32,014 nucleotides of DNA from the NCBI GenBank assembly GCA_937899105.1, contig CALBPF010000014.1, forward strand, positions 1-32,014. The letters run 5' to 3'. A program made the translations under genes and the position numbers. Below the pieces are notes generated by a model. That model worked only from the letters and a program-made list of their open reading frames with translations. It did not search any database and was not told the DNA's origin. This document shows, piece after piece, positions 7,831 to 17,326 of the stretch. Every line of letters starts with the position of its first letter. The first letter of the stretch is position 1. The DNA is from an uncultured Flammeovirgaceae bacterium. GTDB lineage: Bacteria; Bacteroidota; Bacteroidia; Cytophagales; Cyclobacteriaceae.

Positions 7831-8459
7831 TGGACGTAGCAGTAGTAAAACACAGCGGTGAAGATACAGGAAGGAAAATTTCTCTTGCGAAAGAGGTTTA
7901 TAGTATCGAGCCGAACGATCATGCTATTTATTTAGACGTAAAGCAATACTTGGCCAACCAACGTCAGGGAACGCATAAGTCAAAGGAAAGAGCAGAAATA
8001 GTAGGATCTACTAAAAAGATTAAGAAGCAAAAAGGTACGGGTACAGCTCGTGCCGGCAGTATAAAGTCTCCTATATTCAAAGGAGGGGGGCGTGTATTCG
8101 GACCACAGCCGAGAGACTATTCATTTAAGCTTAACAAGAAGCTAAAAACTTTGGCGCGAAAGTCAGCATTAACCTACAAAGCGAAAGAAAAGAGCATCAG
8201 TATTGTTGAAGATTTCTCTTTTGAAGCTCCAAAGACTAAGGAGTACATCAATATGCTAAACGCGCTTTCGGTGGCTGATAAGAAAACACTTTTAGTGCTT
8301 GGAGAGCTGGATAAGAATGTGGTATTAAGTGGTAGAAATATCAAGAATGCTAATATCGTAACAGCTGAAAGTATCAATACTTACCATGTGCTGAATGCCG
8401 ATACGCTTATTTTAAGTGAAAGCTCAGTTGAAAAAATTAACAACTTACTGAATAATTGA
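7830..8459 (+). CDS. rplD: Ribosomal protein L4
   Basis: L4 is an early 23S-binding protein whose extended loop lines the exit tunnel. The 209-residue protein has the globular fold plus the basic loop at about 60-105 ([20 protein letters not shown], then [20 protein letters not shown]). In E. coli L4 also represses the S10 operon through its leader. Whether that happens here cannot be read from the sequence, since the leader before rplC is short. The start codon overlaps the rplC stop by one base (TAATG). Confidence 0.98.
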   Translation: MDVAVVKHSGEDTGRKISLAKEVYSIEPNDHAIYLDVKQYLANQRQGTHKSKERAEIVGSTKKIKKQKGTGTARAGSIKSPIFKGGGRVFGPQPRDYSFKLNKKLKTLARKSALTYKAKEKSISIVEDFSFEAPKTKEYINMLNALSVADKKTLLVLGELDKNVVLSGRNIKNANIVTAESINTYHVLNADTLILSESSVEKINNLLNN

Positions 8460-8461
8460 TC

Positions 8462-8749
8462 ATGGGAGTATTAGTAAGGCCGCTTGTAACGGAAAAGGTA
8501 TCTGCCCTGAATGAGAAAGGGAAATACGGATTCATCGTTGACCGTAAAGCTAACAAGGTAGAGATTAAGAAAGCTGTAGAGAAAATGTACAGTGTTACGG
8601 TTGAGGATGTAAATACAATGAATTATCTCGGTAAGAAAAAATCGAGGTATACTAAGTCTAAAATTATCACTGGTAGAACGGCATCATTTAAGAAAGCGGT
8701 AGTGACTGTGGCAGATGGTGATGTTATTGATTTCTACGGAGAAATATAA
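8462..8749 (+). CDS. rplW: Ribosomal protein L23
   Basis: L23 sits at the peptide exit site and is the docking point for trigger factor and SRP. I place the start at the ATG at 8462 (MGVLVRPLVTEKVSALNE, 95 residues). A TTG six bases upstream is in frame but would overlap the rplD stop, and it adds only two residues. Family features are the N-terminal RPLVTEK motif and the long loop near 62-77 rich in Lys and Arg (NYLGKKKSRYTKSK). Confidence 0.97.
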   Translation: MGVLVRPLVTEKVSALNEKGKYGFIVDRKANKVEIKKAVEKMYSVTVEDVNTMNYLGKKKSRYTKSKIITGRTASFKKAVVTVADGDVIDFYGEI

Positions 8750-8759
8750 TTAGGGAGAA

Positions 8760-9584
8760 ATGGCAATTAAGAAAATGAGACCGGTAACACCGGGTCAAAG
8801 ATACAGAGTAGCGCCAGCGTTCACTGAGATCACTACAGCCACTCCTGAAAAGTCGCTAACCGTGACCAAGAAGAAAAGTGGCGGTAGAAATAACACCGGT
8901 AAAATGACCATGCGCTATATGGGCGGCGGTCATAAGCAGAAGGTTAGAACCATCGATTTTAAAAGAAATAAATTTGATGTTCCTGCTACGGTTAAGACAG
9001 TTGAGTACGATCCTACAAGATCAGCTAGAATAGCTCTTTTATTTTATGCAGATGGAGCCAAGGCGTATATCATTGCTCCTGAAGGACTATCAGTGGGACA
9101 GAAGGTTATTTCAGGCGACAGTGTTGCTCCTGAGGTAGGTAATACACTTCCAATTAGTAAAATTCCTTTGGGTACAATCATCCATAATGTGGAGCTAAAG
9201 CCCGGTAAGGGAGGAGCAATTGCAAGAAGTGCAGGTTCATATGTTCAGCTTACTGCTCGTGAAGGTAAGTACGCTACAGTGAAATTGCCTTCCGGAGAAA
9301 CCAGAAGGGTGTTGGTAACTTGTTTAGCAACGATCGGCTCTGTTTCTAACTCCGATCACATGAACGTGAGCTTAGGGAAAGCCGGCAGAAAGAGATGGTT
9401 GGGAAGACGACCTAGAACAAGAGGTGTCGCTATGAACCCTGTTGATCACCCGATGGGTGGTGGTGAAGGAAAATCTTCCGGAGGACACCCGAGATCACGT
9501 ACTGGTCTTTTGGCTAAAGGAAAGAAGACCAGAGCTCCTAAGAAATATTCTAATAATCTAATCATAAGTAGAGGTAAGAAATAA
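8760..9584 (+). CDS. rplB: Ribosomal protein L2
   Basis: L2 is required for subunit association and peptidyl-transferase function. The 274 residues contain the OB/SH3 core with [19 protein letters not shown] (about 55-74) and the highly conserved C-terminal loop [18 protein letters not shown] (about 222-239), including the His of DHP that is important in E. coli. The second His of the DHPHGGGEG form is Met here. The last base of its stop codon is shared with rpsS (TAATG). Confidence 0.98.
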   Translation: MAIKKMRPVTPGQRYRVAPAFTEITTATPEKSLTVTKKKSGGRNNTGKMTMRYMGGGHKQKVRTIDFKRNKFDVPATVKTVEYDPTRSARIALLFYADGAKAYIIAPEGLSVGQKVISGDSVAPEVGNTLPISKIPLGTIIHNVELKPGKGGAIARSAGSYVQLTAREGKYATVKLPSGETRRVLVTCLATIGSVSNSDHMNVSLGKAGRKRWLGRRPRTRGVAMNPVDHPMGGGEGKSSGGHPRSRTGLLAKGKKTRAPKKYSNNLIISRGKK

Positions 9585-9862
9585 TGGCTAGATCACTAAA
9601 AAAAGGACCTTATATTGATTTCAGGCTTGAAAAAAAGGTCGATGCCATGAATGAATCAGGGAAAAAGTCCGTAATCAAAACCTGGTCGAGAAGATCAATG
9701 ATTTCCCCTGATTTTGTTGGACATACATTCGCAGTACACAACGGGAATAAGTTTATACCTGTCTATGTGACAGAAAACATGGTGGGACATAAGCTAGGAG
9801 AATTTTCTCCTACCAGAAACTTCCGTGGACACGTAGGTAAAAAAGATAAAGGCAGACGATAA
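9584..9862 (+). CDS. rpsS: Ribosomal protein S19
   Basis: S19 is a 30S head protein that contacts the A-site finger and S13. The 92-residue product begins [18 protein letters not shown] and ends with [19 protein letters not shown] and a basic tail, all family hallmarks. It is coupled to rplB by a one-base overlap and is followed after 2 bp by rplV. Confidence 0.98.
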   Translation: MARSLKKGPYIDFRLEKKVDAMNESGKKSVIKTWSRRSMISPDFVGHTFAVHNGNKFIPVYVTENMVGHKLGEFSPTRNFRGHVGKKDKGRR

Positions 9863-9864
9863 TC

Positions 9865-10254
9865 ATGGAAGCAGTAGCTAAACTTAACAATGTACCTACC
9901 TCACCAAGAAAGATGAGGATGGTTGCTGACTTGATCAGAGGCGAGAAAGTCAATAGGGCTTTGAATATTTTAAAGTTTGAGCCTAAAGAAGGCGCCGCTC
10001 GTCTGGAGAAGCTTTTACTATCTGCTATCTCTAATTGGCAGCAAAAAAACGAAGACGTAGATCTGGAGGACGCTGACCTTTTCGTTAAGGAGATCAGAGT
10101 TGACGGTGGTCGTATTCTAAAAAGATTGAGACCCGCTCCACAGGGACGTGCACACAGAATAAGAAAAAGATCAAATCATGTTACGCTAGTTCTTGACAGC
10201 GGTGCGCCATTTGAAGAGGTAGTAGAAACTGAAGATAATAAAGAAGACAAATAA
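9865..10254 (+). CDS. rplV: Ribosomal protein L22
   Basis: L22 binds 23S rRNA, and its beta-hairpin narrows the exit tunnel where macrolides bind. The 129 residues start [18 protein letters not shown]. The tunnel hairpin is at about 83-106 ([20 protein letters not shown]). An acidic tail of about 18 residues ([13 protein letters not shown]) extends beyond the core. The stop codon overlaps the rpsC start (TAATG). Confidence 0.98.
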   Translation: MEAVAKLNNVPTSPRKMRMVADLIRGEKVNRALNILKFEPKEGAARLEKLLLSAISNWQQKNEDVDLEDADLFVKEIRVDGGRILKRLRPAPQGRAHRIRKRSNHVTLVLDSGAPFEEVVETEDNKEDK

Positions 10255-10994
10255 TGGGACAGAAAGTAAACCCAATAGCATTTAGACTTGGTATCGTAAG
10301 AGGATGGGATTCCGCTTGGTATGGTGGGAATAATTTCTCTGATAAATTGGTTGAAGATCATAAAATCAGGAAATACGTTCAGGCTCGTATACCAAAAGGT
10401 GGTATTTCTAAGGTGGTAATCGAACGCACCTTAAAAAGGATAACACTAACTGTCCATACAGCTCGTCCGGGTGTAGTTATAGGAAAAGGTGGTGCCGAAG
10501 TAGATAAGATCAAGGAAGAGTTAAAAAAGCTTACCGGAAAGGATGTTCAGATTAACATTTTTGAGATCAAACGTCCGGAATTGGATGCTAAACTTGTAGG
10601 GGAGTCAGTGGCTCAGCAACTTCAGGCGAGAATTTCTTACCGAAGAGCTATGAAGCAAGCTATAGCCTCTGCAATGCGAGTAGGAGCGGAAGGTATAAAA
10701 ATTAAGGTAGGTGGCCGCCTAGGTGGAGCAGAAATGGCAAGAACAGAACAGTATAAGGACGGTAGAATCCCTTTGCATACGTTGAGAGCAGATATCGACT
10801 ATGCGATTAGTGAAGCTAATACTGTTTATGGTAAAATAGGTATCAAGGTTTGGATCTTCAAAGGCGAGGTTTACGGTAAGCGTGATCTTTCTCCTAACAT
10901 CGGTCAGGGAAGTAAATCTCCTGGCGGTGGTGGACCAAGAGGCGGAAGAAAGCGTCCTGATGCAGGCGGAGCCAAAAGACGAAGATCAAATTAA
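10254..10994 (+). CDS. rpsC: Ribosomal protein S3
   Basis: S3 forms part of the mRNA entry channel and its helicase activity. The 246-residue protein begins [20 protein letters not shown] and has a type II KH domain with GKGG in [20 protein letters not shown] (about 76-95). The C-terminal S3 domain follows (about 120-205, [15 protein letters not shown]). The tail is Gly/Arg-rich and low-complexity (about 217-246), a common extension in this phylum. A 25-bp gap separates it from rplP. Confidence 0.98.
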   Translation: MGQKVNPIAFRLGIVRGWDSAWYGGNNFSDKLVEDHKIRKYVQARIPKGGISKVVIERTLKRITLTVHTARPGVVIGKGGAEVDKIKEELKKLTGKDVQINIFEIKRPELDAKLVGESVAQQLQARISYRRAMKQAIASAMRVGAEGIKIKVGGRLGGAEMARTEQYKDGRIPLHTLRADIDYAISEANTVYGKIGIKVWIFKGEVYGKRDLSPNIGQGSKSPGGGGPRGGRKRPDAGGAKRRRSN

Positions 10995-11019
10995 TTAAGG
11001 GTAATAAAGCATTTGAATA

Positions 11020-11442
11020 ATGTTACAGCCAAAAAGAGTAAAGTTTAGAAAAAAGCAAAAAGGACGTATAAAAGGTATTGCTCAGAGAGGCCATACTATT
11101 TCCTTTGGCGCTTTCGGTATAAAAGCCCTTGAGCCGGGTTGGATTACTTCACGTCAGATCGAGGCGGCAAGGATCGCTATGACGAGAGCCATGAAACGGG
11201 AAGGTCAGGTTTGGATCCGCATATTTCCTGACAAGCCGGTAACTAAGAAGCCTGCAGAAGTCAGAATGGGTAAAGGTAAAGGAGCACCCGAATATTGGGT
11301 GGCTGTTGTAAAACCTGGTACTATTTTATTTGAAGCGGGTGGTGTTAAAATGGAGTTGGCTAAAGAAGCCCTTCGTCTTGCACAACAAAAACTTCCTATC
11401 AAAACGAAATTTGTAGTACGTAGAGATTACGTTGAAGAGTAG
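11020..11442 (+). CDS. rplP: Ribosomal protein L16
   Basis: L16 positions A-site tRNA in the 50S subunit. The 140-residue sequence starts [19 protein letters not shown] and contains the conserved [20 protein letters not shown] and [20 protein letters not shown] segments. The latter includes the loop whose Arg is hydroxylated in E. coli. It follows rpsC after a short gap and precedes rpmC by 4 bp. Confidence 0.98.
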   Translation: MLQPKRVKFRKKQKGRIKGIAQRGHTISFGAFGIKALEPGWITSRQIEAARIAMTRAMKREGQVWIRIFPDKPVTKKPAEVRMGKGKGAPEYWVAVVKPGTILFEAGGVKMELAKEALRLAQQKLPIKTKFVVRRDYVEE

Positions 11443-11446
11443 ACAA

Positions 11447-11641
11447 ATGAAGAATTCAGAAATCAGAGCATTGAGTTTAGAAGAACTACAGCAGAAGCTC
11501 GCTGGTGAAAAAGAGGCTTACCAAAAGCTTACTTTCGCTCACGCTATTTCTCCGGTAGAGAACCCAATGAAAATTAAGGAAATGCGTAAACTCATTGCGC
11601 GCTTAAATACGGAATTGCGAGCTAAACAACTTGCTAAATAG
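11447..11641 (+). CDS. rpmC: Ribosomal protein L29
   Basis: L29 is a small two-helix protein near the exit tunnel, next to L23. I choose the ATG at 11447, giving 64 residues (MKNSEIRALSLEELQQKLAG). A longer frame from a TTG at 11432 would overlap rplP and add five residues not seen in the family. The KEMRKLIARLNTELRAK end is typical. Confidence 0.97.
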   Translation: MKNSEIRALSLEELQQKLAGEKEAYQKLTFAHAISPVENPMKIKEMRKLIARLNTELRAKQLAK

Positions 11642-11647
11642 TATATC

Positions 11648-11905
11648 ATGGAAGCGAGAAAATTAAGAAAAGAAAGAATCGGCCAGGTGACTAGTAACAA
11701 AATGGAGAAATCCATTACAGTTGCAGTACAGCGTAAGGAGAAGCATCCGATCTATGGAAAATTCGTAAACAAGACCACAAAATTTACGGCTCACGATGAG
11801 AAAAACGAATGTGGAATTGGTGATACGGTTAGGATAATGGAGACAAGACCTTTGAGTAAGCAAAAACGCTGGAGGTTAGTGGAAATCGTAGAAAAAGCGA
11901 AATAA
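11648..11905 (+). CDS. rpsQ: Ribosomal protein S17
   Basis: S17 is a primary 16S-binding OB-fold protein. The 85 residues contain [20 protein letters not shown], the loop [19 protein letters not shown] and the [20 protein letters not shown] signature. It is directly abutted by rplN, whose ATG follows the stop codon without a gap. Confidence 0.98.
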   Translation: MEARKLRKERIGQVTSNKMEKSITVAVQRKEKHPIYGKFVNKTTKFTAHDEKNECGIGDTVRIMETRPLSKQKRWRLVEIVEKAK

Positions 11906-12274
11906 ATGGTACAACAGGAGTCAAGATTGGGAGTAGCCGATAACAGCGGGGCAAAAGAGGTTCTTTGCATCCGTGTTCTGGGTGGTACTGGTAAAAAGTA
12001 CGCTTCCGTGGGAGATAAGATCATAGTATCTGTAAAAACAGCTATGTCTTCAAGTAGTCTTAAGAAAGGTACCGTTTCGAGAGCAGTTGTAGTTCGAACT
12101 AAAAAAGAAGTTAGGCGTAAGGATGGCTCTTACATTAGATTCGAGGATAATGCTGCGGTTTTGCTTACCGCAAATGATGAGCCAAGAGGAACAAGAATTT
12201 TCGGGCCTGTAGCTCGTGAGTTGCGTGAGAAGCAATTTATGAAAATTGTATCACTAGCGCCTGAGGTAATATAA
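11906..12274 (+). CDS. rplN: Ribosomal protein L14
   Basis: L14 is a five-stranded beta-barrel protein at the subunit interface and the binding site of the silencing factor RsfS. The 122 residues start [20 protein letters not shown] and end in [20 protein letters not shown], both diagnostic. rplX begins 2 bp after it, which fits the conserved spc gene order. Confidence 0.98.
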   Translation: MVQQESRLGVADNSGAKEVLCIRVLGGTGKKYASVGDKIIVSVKTAMSSSSLKKGTVSRAVVVRTKKEVRRKDGSYIRFEDNAAVLLTANDEPRGTRIFGPVARELREKQFMKIVSLAPEVI

Positions 12275-12276
12275 TT

Positions 12277-12600
12277 ATGGCAAATAAGAAATTACACCTT
12301 AAAAAAGGTGACACAGTAAAAGTGATTGCTGGTAACAGTAAAGGTAAAACAGGTAAAGTTCTTGAGGTGATAACCGCTAAAGACAGAGCTATTATAGAAG
12401 GTGTGAATGTCGTTACAAAACACGTGAAACCCTCTGCTGAAAAACCTGAGGGGGGAATTGAAAAGACGGAAGCTTCCGTTCATATCAGTAACCTTATGGT
12501 AGTCGATCCTTCGAATGGTGAAGCTACACGAATTGGTCGTAAGTTGAACGACAAGAACAAGTTGCAAAGGTATTCTAAGAAAACTGGAGAATTCATTTAA
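12277..12600 (+). CDS. rplX: Ribosomal protein L24
   Basis: L24 initiates 50S assembly. The 107 residues carry the KOW motif near the N-terminus ([20 protein letters not shown], residues 9-28) and the conserved [10 protein letters not shown] segment (about 44-53). rplE starts 1 bp after the stop codon. In E. coli the S8 autoregulatory site lies in this rplX-rplE junction; with a 1-bp gap here I see no room for a separate leader, though such a site could overlap coding sequence. Confidence 0.98.
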   Translation: MANKKLHLKKGDTVKVIAGNSKGKTGKVLEVITAKDRAIIEGVNVVTKHVKPSAEKPEGGIEKTEASVHISNLMVVDPSNGEATRIGRKLNDKNKLQRYSKKTGEFI

Positions 12601-12601
12601 G

Positions 12602-13153
12602 ATGGCATCACCAAGATTAAAAGATAAGTATACGAAGGAGATAGTACCGGCTTTGAAAGACAAGTTCCAGTACTCTTCTGTAATGCAAGTACCAAAAATC
12701 GAAAAGATATGCCTTAACAAGGGTATCGGCGCCGCTGTGGCGGATAAGAAATTAGTAGATACAGGAGTGGAAGAGTTGACCATGATTACTGGTCAGAAAG
12801 CTGTTCCTACTTTATCAAAGAAGTCCATCTCCAACTTCAAATTGCGTGATGGCATGCCTATTGGCGCAAAAGTTACGCTTAGAGGTGAAAAGATGTATGA
12901 ATTCATGGATAGACTAATGACCGTTGCTCTTCCGAGAGTACGAGACTTTAGAGGTATCAGTGATAAAGGTTTTGACGGTCGTGGAAACTACACACTTGGT
13001 GTTAAGGAGCAGATCATTTTTCCTGAGATCAGCATTGATAAAGTAAACCGAATCAATGGTATGGATATTACATTTGTGACATCTGCAAAGACTGACGAAG
13101 AGAGTTATGAATTGCTAAAGGCATTTGGAATGCCATTTACTAGCAAAAATTAA
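12602..13153 (+). CDS. rplE: Ribosomal protein L5
   Basis: L5 joins 5S rRNA to the 50S central protuberance and contacts P-site tRNA. The 183-residue protein has [14 protein letters not shown] (about 30-43), [20 protein letters not shown] (about 73-92) and the [18 protein letters not shown] signature (about 126-143). It is separated from rpsN by 8 bp. Confidence 0.98.
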   Translation: MASPRLKDKYTKEIVPALKDKFQYSSVMQVPKIEKICLNKGIGAAVADKKLVDTGVEELTMITGQKAVPTLSKKSISNFKLRDGMPIGAKVTLRGEKMYEFMDRLMTVALPRVRDFRGISDKGFDGRGNYTLGVKEQIIFPEISIDKVNRINGMDITFVTSAKTDEESYELLKAFGMPFTSKN

Positions 13154-13161
13154 TACATATT

Positions 13162-13431
13162 ATGGCAAGAAAAGCTGTTATAGCAAGAGAACGAAAAAGA
13201 GAGAAATTAGTGGCTCGTTATGCTGCCAAAAGGCGGGCTTTAAAAGAAGCTGGCGACTACGAGGGTCTCGATAAATTACCAAGAAATTCTTCGCCTGTAA
13301 GGTTGCACAACAGATGTAAGCTTACGGGAAGGCCGAAAGGTTATATGAGGAAGTTTGGCATCTCCAGGGTAACCTTCAGAGAAATGGCTTCTGACGGTAA
13401 GATCCCGGGTGTTACGAAGGCGAGCTGGTAA
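13162..13431 (+). CDS. rpsN: Ribosomal protein S14, zinc-independent (C-) form
   Basis: S14 is a 30S head protein. The 89-residue length and the single Cys in [12 protein letters not shown] show the long zinc-free form rather than the roughly 61-residue CxxC form. The C-terminal [20 protein letters not shown] is typical. It is followed by 91 bp of noncoding DNA with a second promoter, the longest gap inside the ribosomal operon. Confidence 0.98.
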   Translation: MARKAVIARERKREKLVARYAAKRRALKEAGDYEGLDKLPRNSSPVRLHNRCKLTGRPKGYMRKFGISRVTFREMASDGKIPGVTKASW

Positions 13432-13446
13432 AAGTTCAATTTTAAT

Positions 13447-13476
13447 TTTGATCGAATAAATAGTTATGTATCTTTG
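13447..13476 (+). promoter_or_regulatory. Internal promoter of the ribosomal operon, before rpsH
   Basis: TTTG (13447-13450), an 18-nt spacer and TATCTTTG (13469-13476) match the Bacteroidota promoter pattern. The sequence TATCTTTGCAG is identical over 11 bases to the promoter before rplC, and the next bases are also similar (CAGtCC-TTTTG against CAGgCCgTTTTG). Transcription would begin near 13482 and give a leader of about 40 nt before rpsH. Confidence 0.8.
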
Positions 13477-13479
13477 CAG

Positions 13480-13493
13480 GCCGTTTTGACGGC
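13480..13493 (+). promoter_or_regulatory. Small stem-loop at the 5' end of the rpsH leader
   Basis: GCCGT (13480-13484) pairs with ACGGC (13489-13493) around a TTTG loop. It lies at the predicted start of the rpsH transcript. It could stabilise the 5' end or take part in translational control by a ribosomal protein. No T-run directly follows, so it is not a good terminator. Confidence 0.45.
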
Positions 13494-13522
13494 GGGCAAT
13501 TTTACTTTAGAGAATAAAACAA

Positions 13523-13921
13523 ATGACTGATCCAATTGCTGATTATCTTACGAGGTTAAGAAACGCGATGAAAGCTAAACATCGCGTACTTGATATACCT
13601 GCTTCTAACGTGAAAAAGGAGATAACTAAAGTATTGCATGAGAAGGGTTATATTTTGAACTACAAATTTGAGGATACTAAGAATCATCAAGGTAACATCA
13701 AAATTGCACTCAAGTATGATCCTGAGACCAAAAAACCTGCTATTTACCACTTAGAAAGAGTAAGTAAGCCGGGTTTAAGAAAATATTCTCCCGCAGACTC
13801 TCTTCCTCGTGTTCTAAATGGAATGGGGGTTGCTATTCTATCTACTTCAAAAGGTGTGATAACTGATAAAGAAGCAAGAGATATGAATGTAGGGGGTGAA
13901 GTTTTGTGCTACGTTTATTAA
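13523..13921 (+). CDS. rpsH: Ribosomal protein S8
   Basis: S8 is a primary binder of the central domain of 16S rRNA and, in E. coli, the translational repressor of the spc operon. The 132 residues start [20 protein letters not shown] and end [20 protein letters not shown], with the conserved STSKG motif (about 111-115) between them. It has its own upstream promoter, so S8 and the genes behind it may be expressed partly independently of rplC-rpsN. Confidence 0.98.
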   Translation: MTDPIADYLTRLRNAMKAKHRVLDIPASNVKKEITKVLHEKGYILNYKFEDTKNHQGNIKIALKYDPETKKPAIYHLERVSKPGLRKYSPADSLPRVLNGMGVAILSTSKGVITDKEARDMNVGGEVLCYVY

Positions 13922-13930
13922 TTAATTATA

Positions 13931-14488
13931 ATGTCACGAATAGGGAAAAAACCAATCAAACTTGTCGACGGTATTAGCTATAACTTTGATCAGAATACTG
14001 GCCAAGTTACAGTTAAGGGGCCAAAAGGTGAGTTAAAACAACAGCTAGACCCTGCTTTCAAATTGGTTGAAAACGAAGGCGAATTGACTCTTGAACGACC
14101 TACCGAACAGAAGAGGCATAAAGCGCTCCACGGGTTGTACCGTTCATTGATCAATAATATGATTACAGGTGTGACCGAAGGCTTCAAAAAAGAATTGGAA
14201 CTGGTAGGTGTAGGATATAAAGCTACCGCTCAAAATAATGTTTTGGAATTGAGTTTAGGATACTCACATAATATTTGGTTATCCATACCTTCTGAGCTAA
14301 AGGTTTCAGCCCAAACTGAGAAGGGAAAGAATCCTACAGTGACACTTGAAGGTTCGGACAAGCAACTTTTGGGTCAGGTTACTGCAAAAATCCGCTCATT
14401 GAGAAAAGTTGAGCCTTACAAAGGAAAAGGTATTCGTTTTGTAGGTGAGCAAATTAGACGTAAAGCTGGTAAGCAAGCTGCTAAATAA
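13931..14488 (+). CDS. rplF: Ribosomal protein L6
   Basis: L6 has two similar domains and lies near the factor-binding site of the 50S subunit. The 185-residue protein begins MSRIGKKPIKLVDGISYNFD and contains QVTVKGPKGELKQQLDP (about 25-41). It ends with the signature VEPYKGKGIRFVGEQIRRKA (about 160-179). It lies 9 bp after rpsH and 7 bp before rplR. Confidence 0.98.
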   Translation: MSRIGKKPIKLVDGISYNFDQNTGQVTVKGPKGELKQQLDPAFKLVENEGELTLERPTEQKRHKALHGLYRSLINNMITGVTEGFKKELELVGVGYKATAQNNVLELSLGYSHNIWLSIPSELKVSAQTEKGKNPTVTLEGSDKQLLGQVTAKIRSLRKVEPYKGKGIRFVGEQIRRKAGKQAAK

Positions 14489-14495
14489 GTAAGAC

Positions 14496-14846
14496 ATGGC
14501 ATTTAATAAATACGCAAGAAGACTCCGATTAAAAAAGGGCATACGCAACAAGATCGAGGGCACTACGGATAAGCCGCGCTTATCGGTATTCAAAAGCAAC
14601 AAAGCGATCTATGCTCAGATCATCGATGATTCTAAAGGCCATACGGTAATGGCTGCTTCATCTTCAGAACTTGGTGGCGAAGGTGGTGTTACCGTTGAGG
14701 TATCTAAAGAAGTAGGAAAAAAGCTCGCTGAGAAGGCAGTAGCGGGTGGAGTTGAAAGAATTGTCTTTGACAGAAACGGGAATATATACCACGGAAAAAT
14801 AAAGGCTTTGGCGGAAGGCGCCAGAGAGGGAGGTTTAAAATTTTAA
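14496..14846 (+). CDS. rplR: Ribosomal protein L18
   Basis: L18 binds 5S rRNA together with L5. The 116 residues include the basic N-terminus [15 protein letters not shown], then [20 protein letters not shown] (about 27-46) and the C-terminal [20 protein letters not shown] segment. It precedes rpsE by 3 bp. Confidence 0.98.
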   Translation: MAFNKYARRLRLKKGIRNKIEGTTDKPRLSVFKSNKAIYAQIIDDSKGHTVMAASSSELGGEGGVTVEVSKEVGKKLAEKAVAGGVERIVFDRNGNIYHGKIKALAEGAREGGLKF

Positions 14847-14849
14847 GAC

Positions 14850-15368
14850 ATGTCTCAAAGTAACATAAGATCAGTAAAAGCCAGCGAAATCGACCTTAAG
14901 GAAAAGGTTGTTGCCATAAAGCGTGTTGCTAAAGTGGTCAAAGGAGGTAGAAGGTTCAGCTTTTCTGCAATCGTGGTTGTAGGTGATGGCAGTGGCGTTG
15001 TTGGCTACGGACTAGGTAAGGCAAATGAAGTTACTGACGCTATAGCAAAAGGTATTGATGACGCTAAAAAAAATCTAGTACAAGTCCCCGTTATTAAAGG
15101 TACCGTGCCTCACGAGGCGGTAGGTAAATATGGTGGAGGTTTTGTTCTTCTCAAGCCTGCGTCTCCGGGTACCGGTGTAATAGCAGGAGGTGCGATGCGT
15201 GCAGTTTTGGAGAGTGCAGGTGTACATAATGTACTGGCCAAGTCTAAAGGTTCATCCAATCCTCACAATGTTGTTAAAGCTACGTTCGAAGCGTTAACAA
15301 ATATGCGAGATGCTAATACCATTGCGCAAACCAGGGGTATATCTCTTTCTCAAGTTTTTAACGGATAG
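14850..15368 (+). CDS. rpsE: Ribosomal protein S5
   Basis: S5 contributes to decoding accuracy and to the mRNA entry channel. The 172-residue protein shows the double-stranded-RNA-like N-domain with [20 protein letters not shown] (about 29-48) and the C-domain with [20 protein letters not shown] (about 98-117). The [17 protein letters not shown] loop (about 45-61) is the region where spectinomycin and ram mutations map in other bacteria. Confidence 0.98.
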   Translation: MSQSNIRSVKASEIDLKEKVVAIKRVAKVVKGGRRFSFSAIVVVGDGSGVVGYGLGKANEVTDAIAKGIDDAKKNLVQVPVIKGTVPHEAVGKYGGGFVLLKPASPGTGVIAGGAMRAVLESAGVHNVLAKSKGSSNPHNVVKATFEALTNMRDANTIAQTRGISLSQVFNG

Positions 15369-15373
15369 AGCAC

Positions 15374-15553
15374 ATGGCAAAAGTTAGAATTTCACAAGTA
15401 AGAAGTACTATTAAACGACCTGAAAGACAAAAGAGGACAATCAAAGCTCTTGGTTTAGGTCGTATAAACCGAAGCGTAGAAGTGGAATTGACTCCTCAGA
15501 TCGCAGGTATGATAAACAAGGTAAGTCATTTAGTTGCCGTAACAGAATTATAA
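15374..15553 (+). CDS. rpmD: Ribosomal protein L30
   Basis: A 59-residue 50S protein starting MAKVRISQVRSTIKRPERQK and containing TIKALGLGRINRSVEVE, the L30 hallmark. It fills the space between rpsE and rplO exactly as in other spc-type operons: the ATG is 5 bp after the rpsE stop and the TAA is 1 bp before the rplO ATG. Its small size makes it easy to miss in automatic searches. Confidence 0.97.
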   Translation: MAKVRISQVRSTIKRPERQKRTIKALGLGRINRSVEVELTPQIAGMINKVSHLVAVTEL

Positions 15554-15554
15554 G

Positions 15555-16001
15555 ATGAAACTAAATACACTAAAACCCGCTAAGGGTTCTGTAAAAGCTG
15601 GCAAGCGAATAGGAAGAGGTCAAGGTTCTGGCCGAGGTGGCACTTCAACAAGAGGTCACAAAGGTGCAAAATCAAGATCTGGTTATTCGCAAAAATTAGG
15701 TTTTGAAGGTGGTCAGATGCCACTACAAAGACGAGTGCCCAAGTTTGGTTTCAGAAATCCTAATAGAGTAGAGTATAAGGCAATTAATCTGGCCGCTCTA
15801 GAAGGTCTGGTTGCTAAGGCTAAAGCCAAGGCCATCGACATTGAACTTATCGTATCTAATGGGCTCGCTGGTAAAAACGACAGAATTAAGATCCTTGGAA
15901 ACGGAGAGCTAAAATCAAAGGTTGACGTTACTGCACATGCTTTTTCTGCTTCAGCGGCTAAAGCGATAGAGGCCACCGGAGGAAAAGTTACCCAACTTTA
16001 G
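15555..16001 (+). CDS. rplO: Ribosomal protein L15
   Basis: L15 is a late-assembling 50S protein. The 148 residues have the glycine/arginine-rich N-terminal extension GKRIGRGQGSGRGGTSTRGH (about 17-36), GFEGGQMPLQRRVPKFGF (about 49-66) and a globular C-terminal half ending AIEATGGKVTQL. It precedes secY by 2 bp. Confidence 0.98.
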   Translation: MKLNTLKPAKGSVKAGKRIGRGQGSGRGGTSTRGHKGAKSRSGYSQKLGFEGGQMPLQRRVPKFGFRNPNRVEYKAINLAALEGLVAKAKAKAIDIELIVSNGLAGKNDRIKILGNGELKSKVDVTAHAFSASAAKAIEATGGKVTQL

Positions 16002-16003
16002 GA

Positions 16004-17320
16004 ATGAAGAAGTTTATAACCACCATAAAGAACATTTTTTCAATAGAAGATCTCAGGGTTAGGATATTAAATACTATAGGATTCCTTATCGTGTTTAGGC
16101 TAGGGTCTTTTATTGTTATTCCAGGTATTGATGCTGAAGCGCTGGGAAATGCAGCTCAAGGTGGTATTTTCGATCTATTAAATACCTTCTTAGGAGGCTC
16201 GTTTAGTAGAGCTTCAATCTTTGCATTAGGTATAATGCCTTATATTTCTGCTTCTATTGTAATTCAGCTTTTAACTGTGGCTGTACCTTACTTTCAAAAG
16301 CTGCAAAAAGAAGGAGAATCAGGTCGGAAGAGATTAACCCAAATAACTAGGATTTTAACCATTGCTATCACGGCTGCCCAGGGAGGTAGCTATTTAGCTA
16401 CTACTGTGCCGGCAGAGGCTATCATGTATCCATCGGCGTTTTTCAATATATTTTCAGTTATCATTTTGATCACAGGTACTATGTTCTGCATGTGGTTAGG
16501 TGAGCGGATTACTGATAAGGGCATTGGAAACGGTATATCCATGCTGATCATGATTGGTATCATTTCAAGGTTTCCTGCATCGATATGGTATGAGTTTGTC
16601 GAGGACAAAGGACTGAACGGTGCGTTGATGTCAGTGTTAGAGATTGTGGCGCTGTTTTTCGTCGTAGTAGCCACAGTAGCGCTTGTCCAAGCTACCAGAA
16701 GAATTCCAATACAATACGCTAAACAGGTAATAGGTAACAAACTATACGGTGGAAAGAGAGATTACATCCCATTGAAGGTGAATGCATCAGGTGTGATGCC
16801 CATCATTTTTGCACAAGCGTTGATGTTTATTCCTTCGATGATAGCGGGTCTTTGGAGAGACAGTGAAATAGGGGCTTACATAGGATCTACATTTAGCGAT
16901 CCTTACTCTTGGCAATATAATTTATTATTTGGGCTGCTTATTTTAATCTTTACTTTCTTTTATACGGCTATAACTGTTAACCCTAATGACATAGCCGATA
17001 ACTTGAAGAGAAATGGAGGATTTATTCCTGGTATTAAACCAGGCAAGCAGACTTCCGAGTTCATAGATCAGATATTAACAAAAATTACTTTACCGGGATC
17101 CATATTTCTTGCGTTGATTGCCATTATTCCTGCCTTTGCAGTGCAAGCAGGTGTTAGCGCCAACTTTGCTCAGTTTTATGGAGGTACTTCATTATTGATT
17201 ATGGTGGGTGTTATTCTGGACACACTTCAGCAAATAGAAAGCTATTTGCTGATGAGACACTACGAAGGAATGATGAAGTCCGGAAAGGTTAAAGGACGTT
17301 CTCAAATTGCGGCGGCCTAA
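16004..17320 (+). CDS. secY: Preprotein translocase subunit SecY
   Basis: SecY is the central channel of the Sec translocon in the inner membrane. The 438 residues contain ten predicted hydrophobic segments. Signatures are LGIMPYISASIVIQLLTVAV (about 76-95, family motif 1), the long cytoplasmic loop near 240-265 with NKLYGGKRDYIPLKVNASGV, and the DIADNLKRNGGFIPGIKPGK loop (about 329-348) that contacts SecA and the ribosome. Placement after rplO is universal. Confidence 0.98.
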   Translation: MKKFITTIKNIFSIEDLRVRILNTIGFLIVFRLGSFIVIPGIDAEALGNAAQGGIFDLLNTFLGGSFSRASIFALGIMPYISASIVIQLLTVAVPYFQKLQKEGESGRKRLTQITRILTIAITAAQGGSYLATTVPAEAIMYPSAFFNIFSVIILITGTMFCMWLGERITDKGIGNGISMLIMIGIISRFPASIWYEFVEDKGLNGALMSVLEIVALFFVVVATVALVQATRRIPIQYAKQVIGNKLYGGKRDYIPLKVNASGVMPIIFAQALMFIPSMIAGLWRDSEIGAYIGSTFSDPYSWQYNLLFGLLILIFTFFYTAITVNPNDIADNLKRNGGFIPGIKPGKQTSEFIDQILTKITLPGSIFLALIAIIPAFAVQAGVSANFAQFYGGTSLLIMVGVILDTLQQIESYLLMRHYEGMMKSGKVKGRSQIAAA

Positions 17321-17326
17321 AGCCTA

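Noticed and set aside
7602..7922. 106-codon minus-strand open frame across rplC-rplD
   Set aside because: Antisense to two conserved ribosomal protein genes.
12292..12783. 163-codon open frame on the minus strand
   Set aside because: It lies antisense to rplX and rplE, which are certain genes. The translation looks like a low-complexity shadow without domain features.
13480..13500. Hairpin after rpsN as a transcription terminator splitting the operon
   Set aside because: Stem of only five pairs, no adjacent U-tract, and it lies right at the predicted start of the rpsH transcript.
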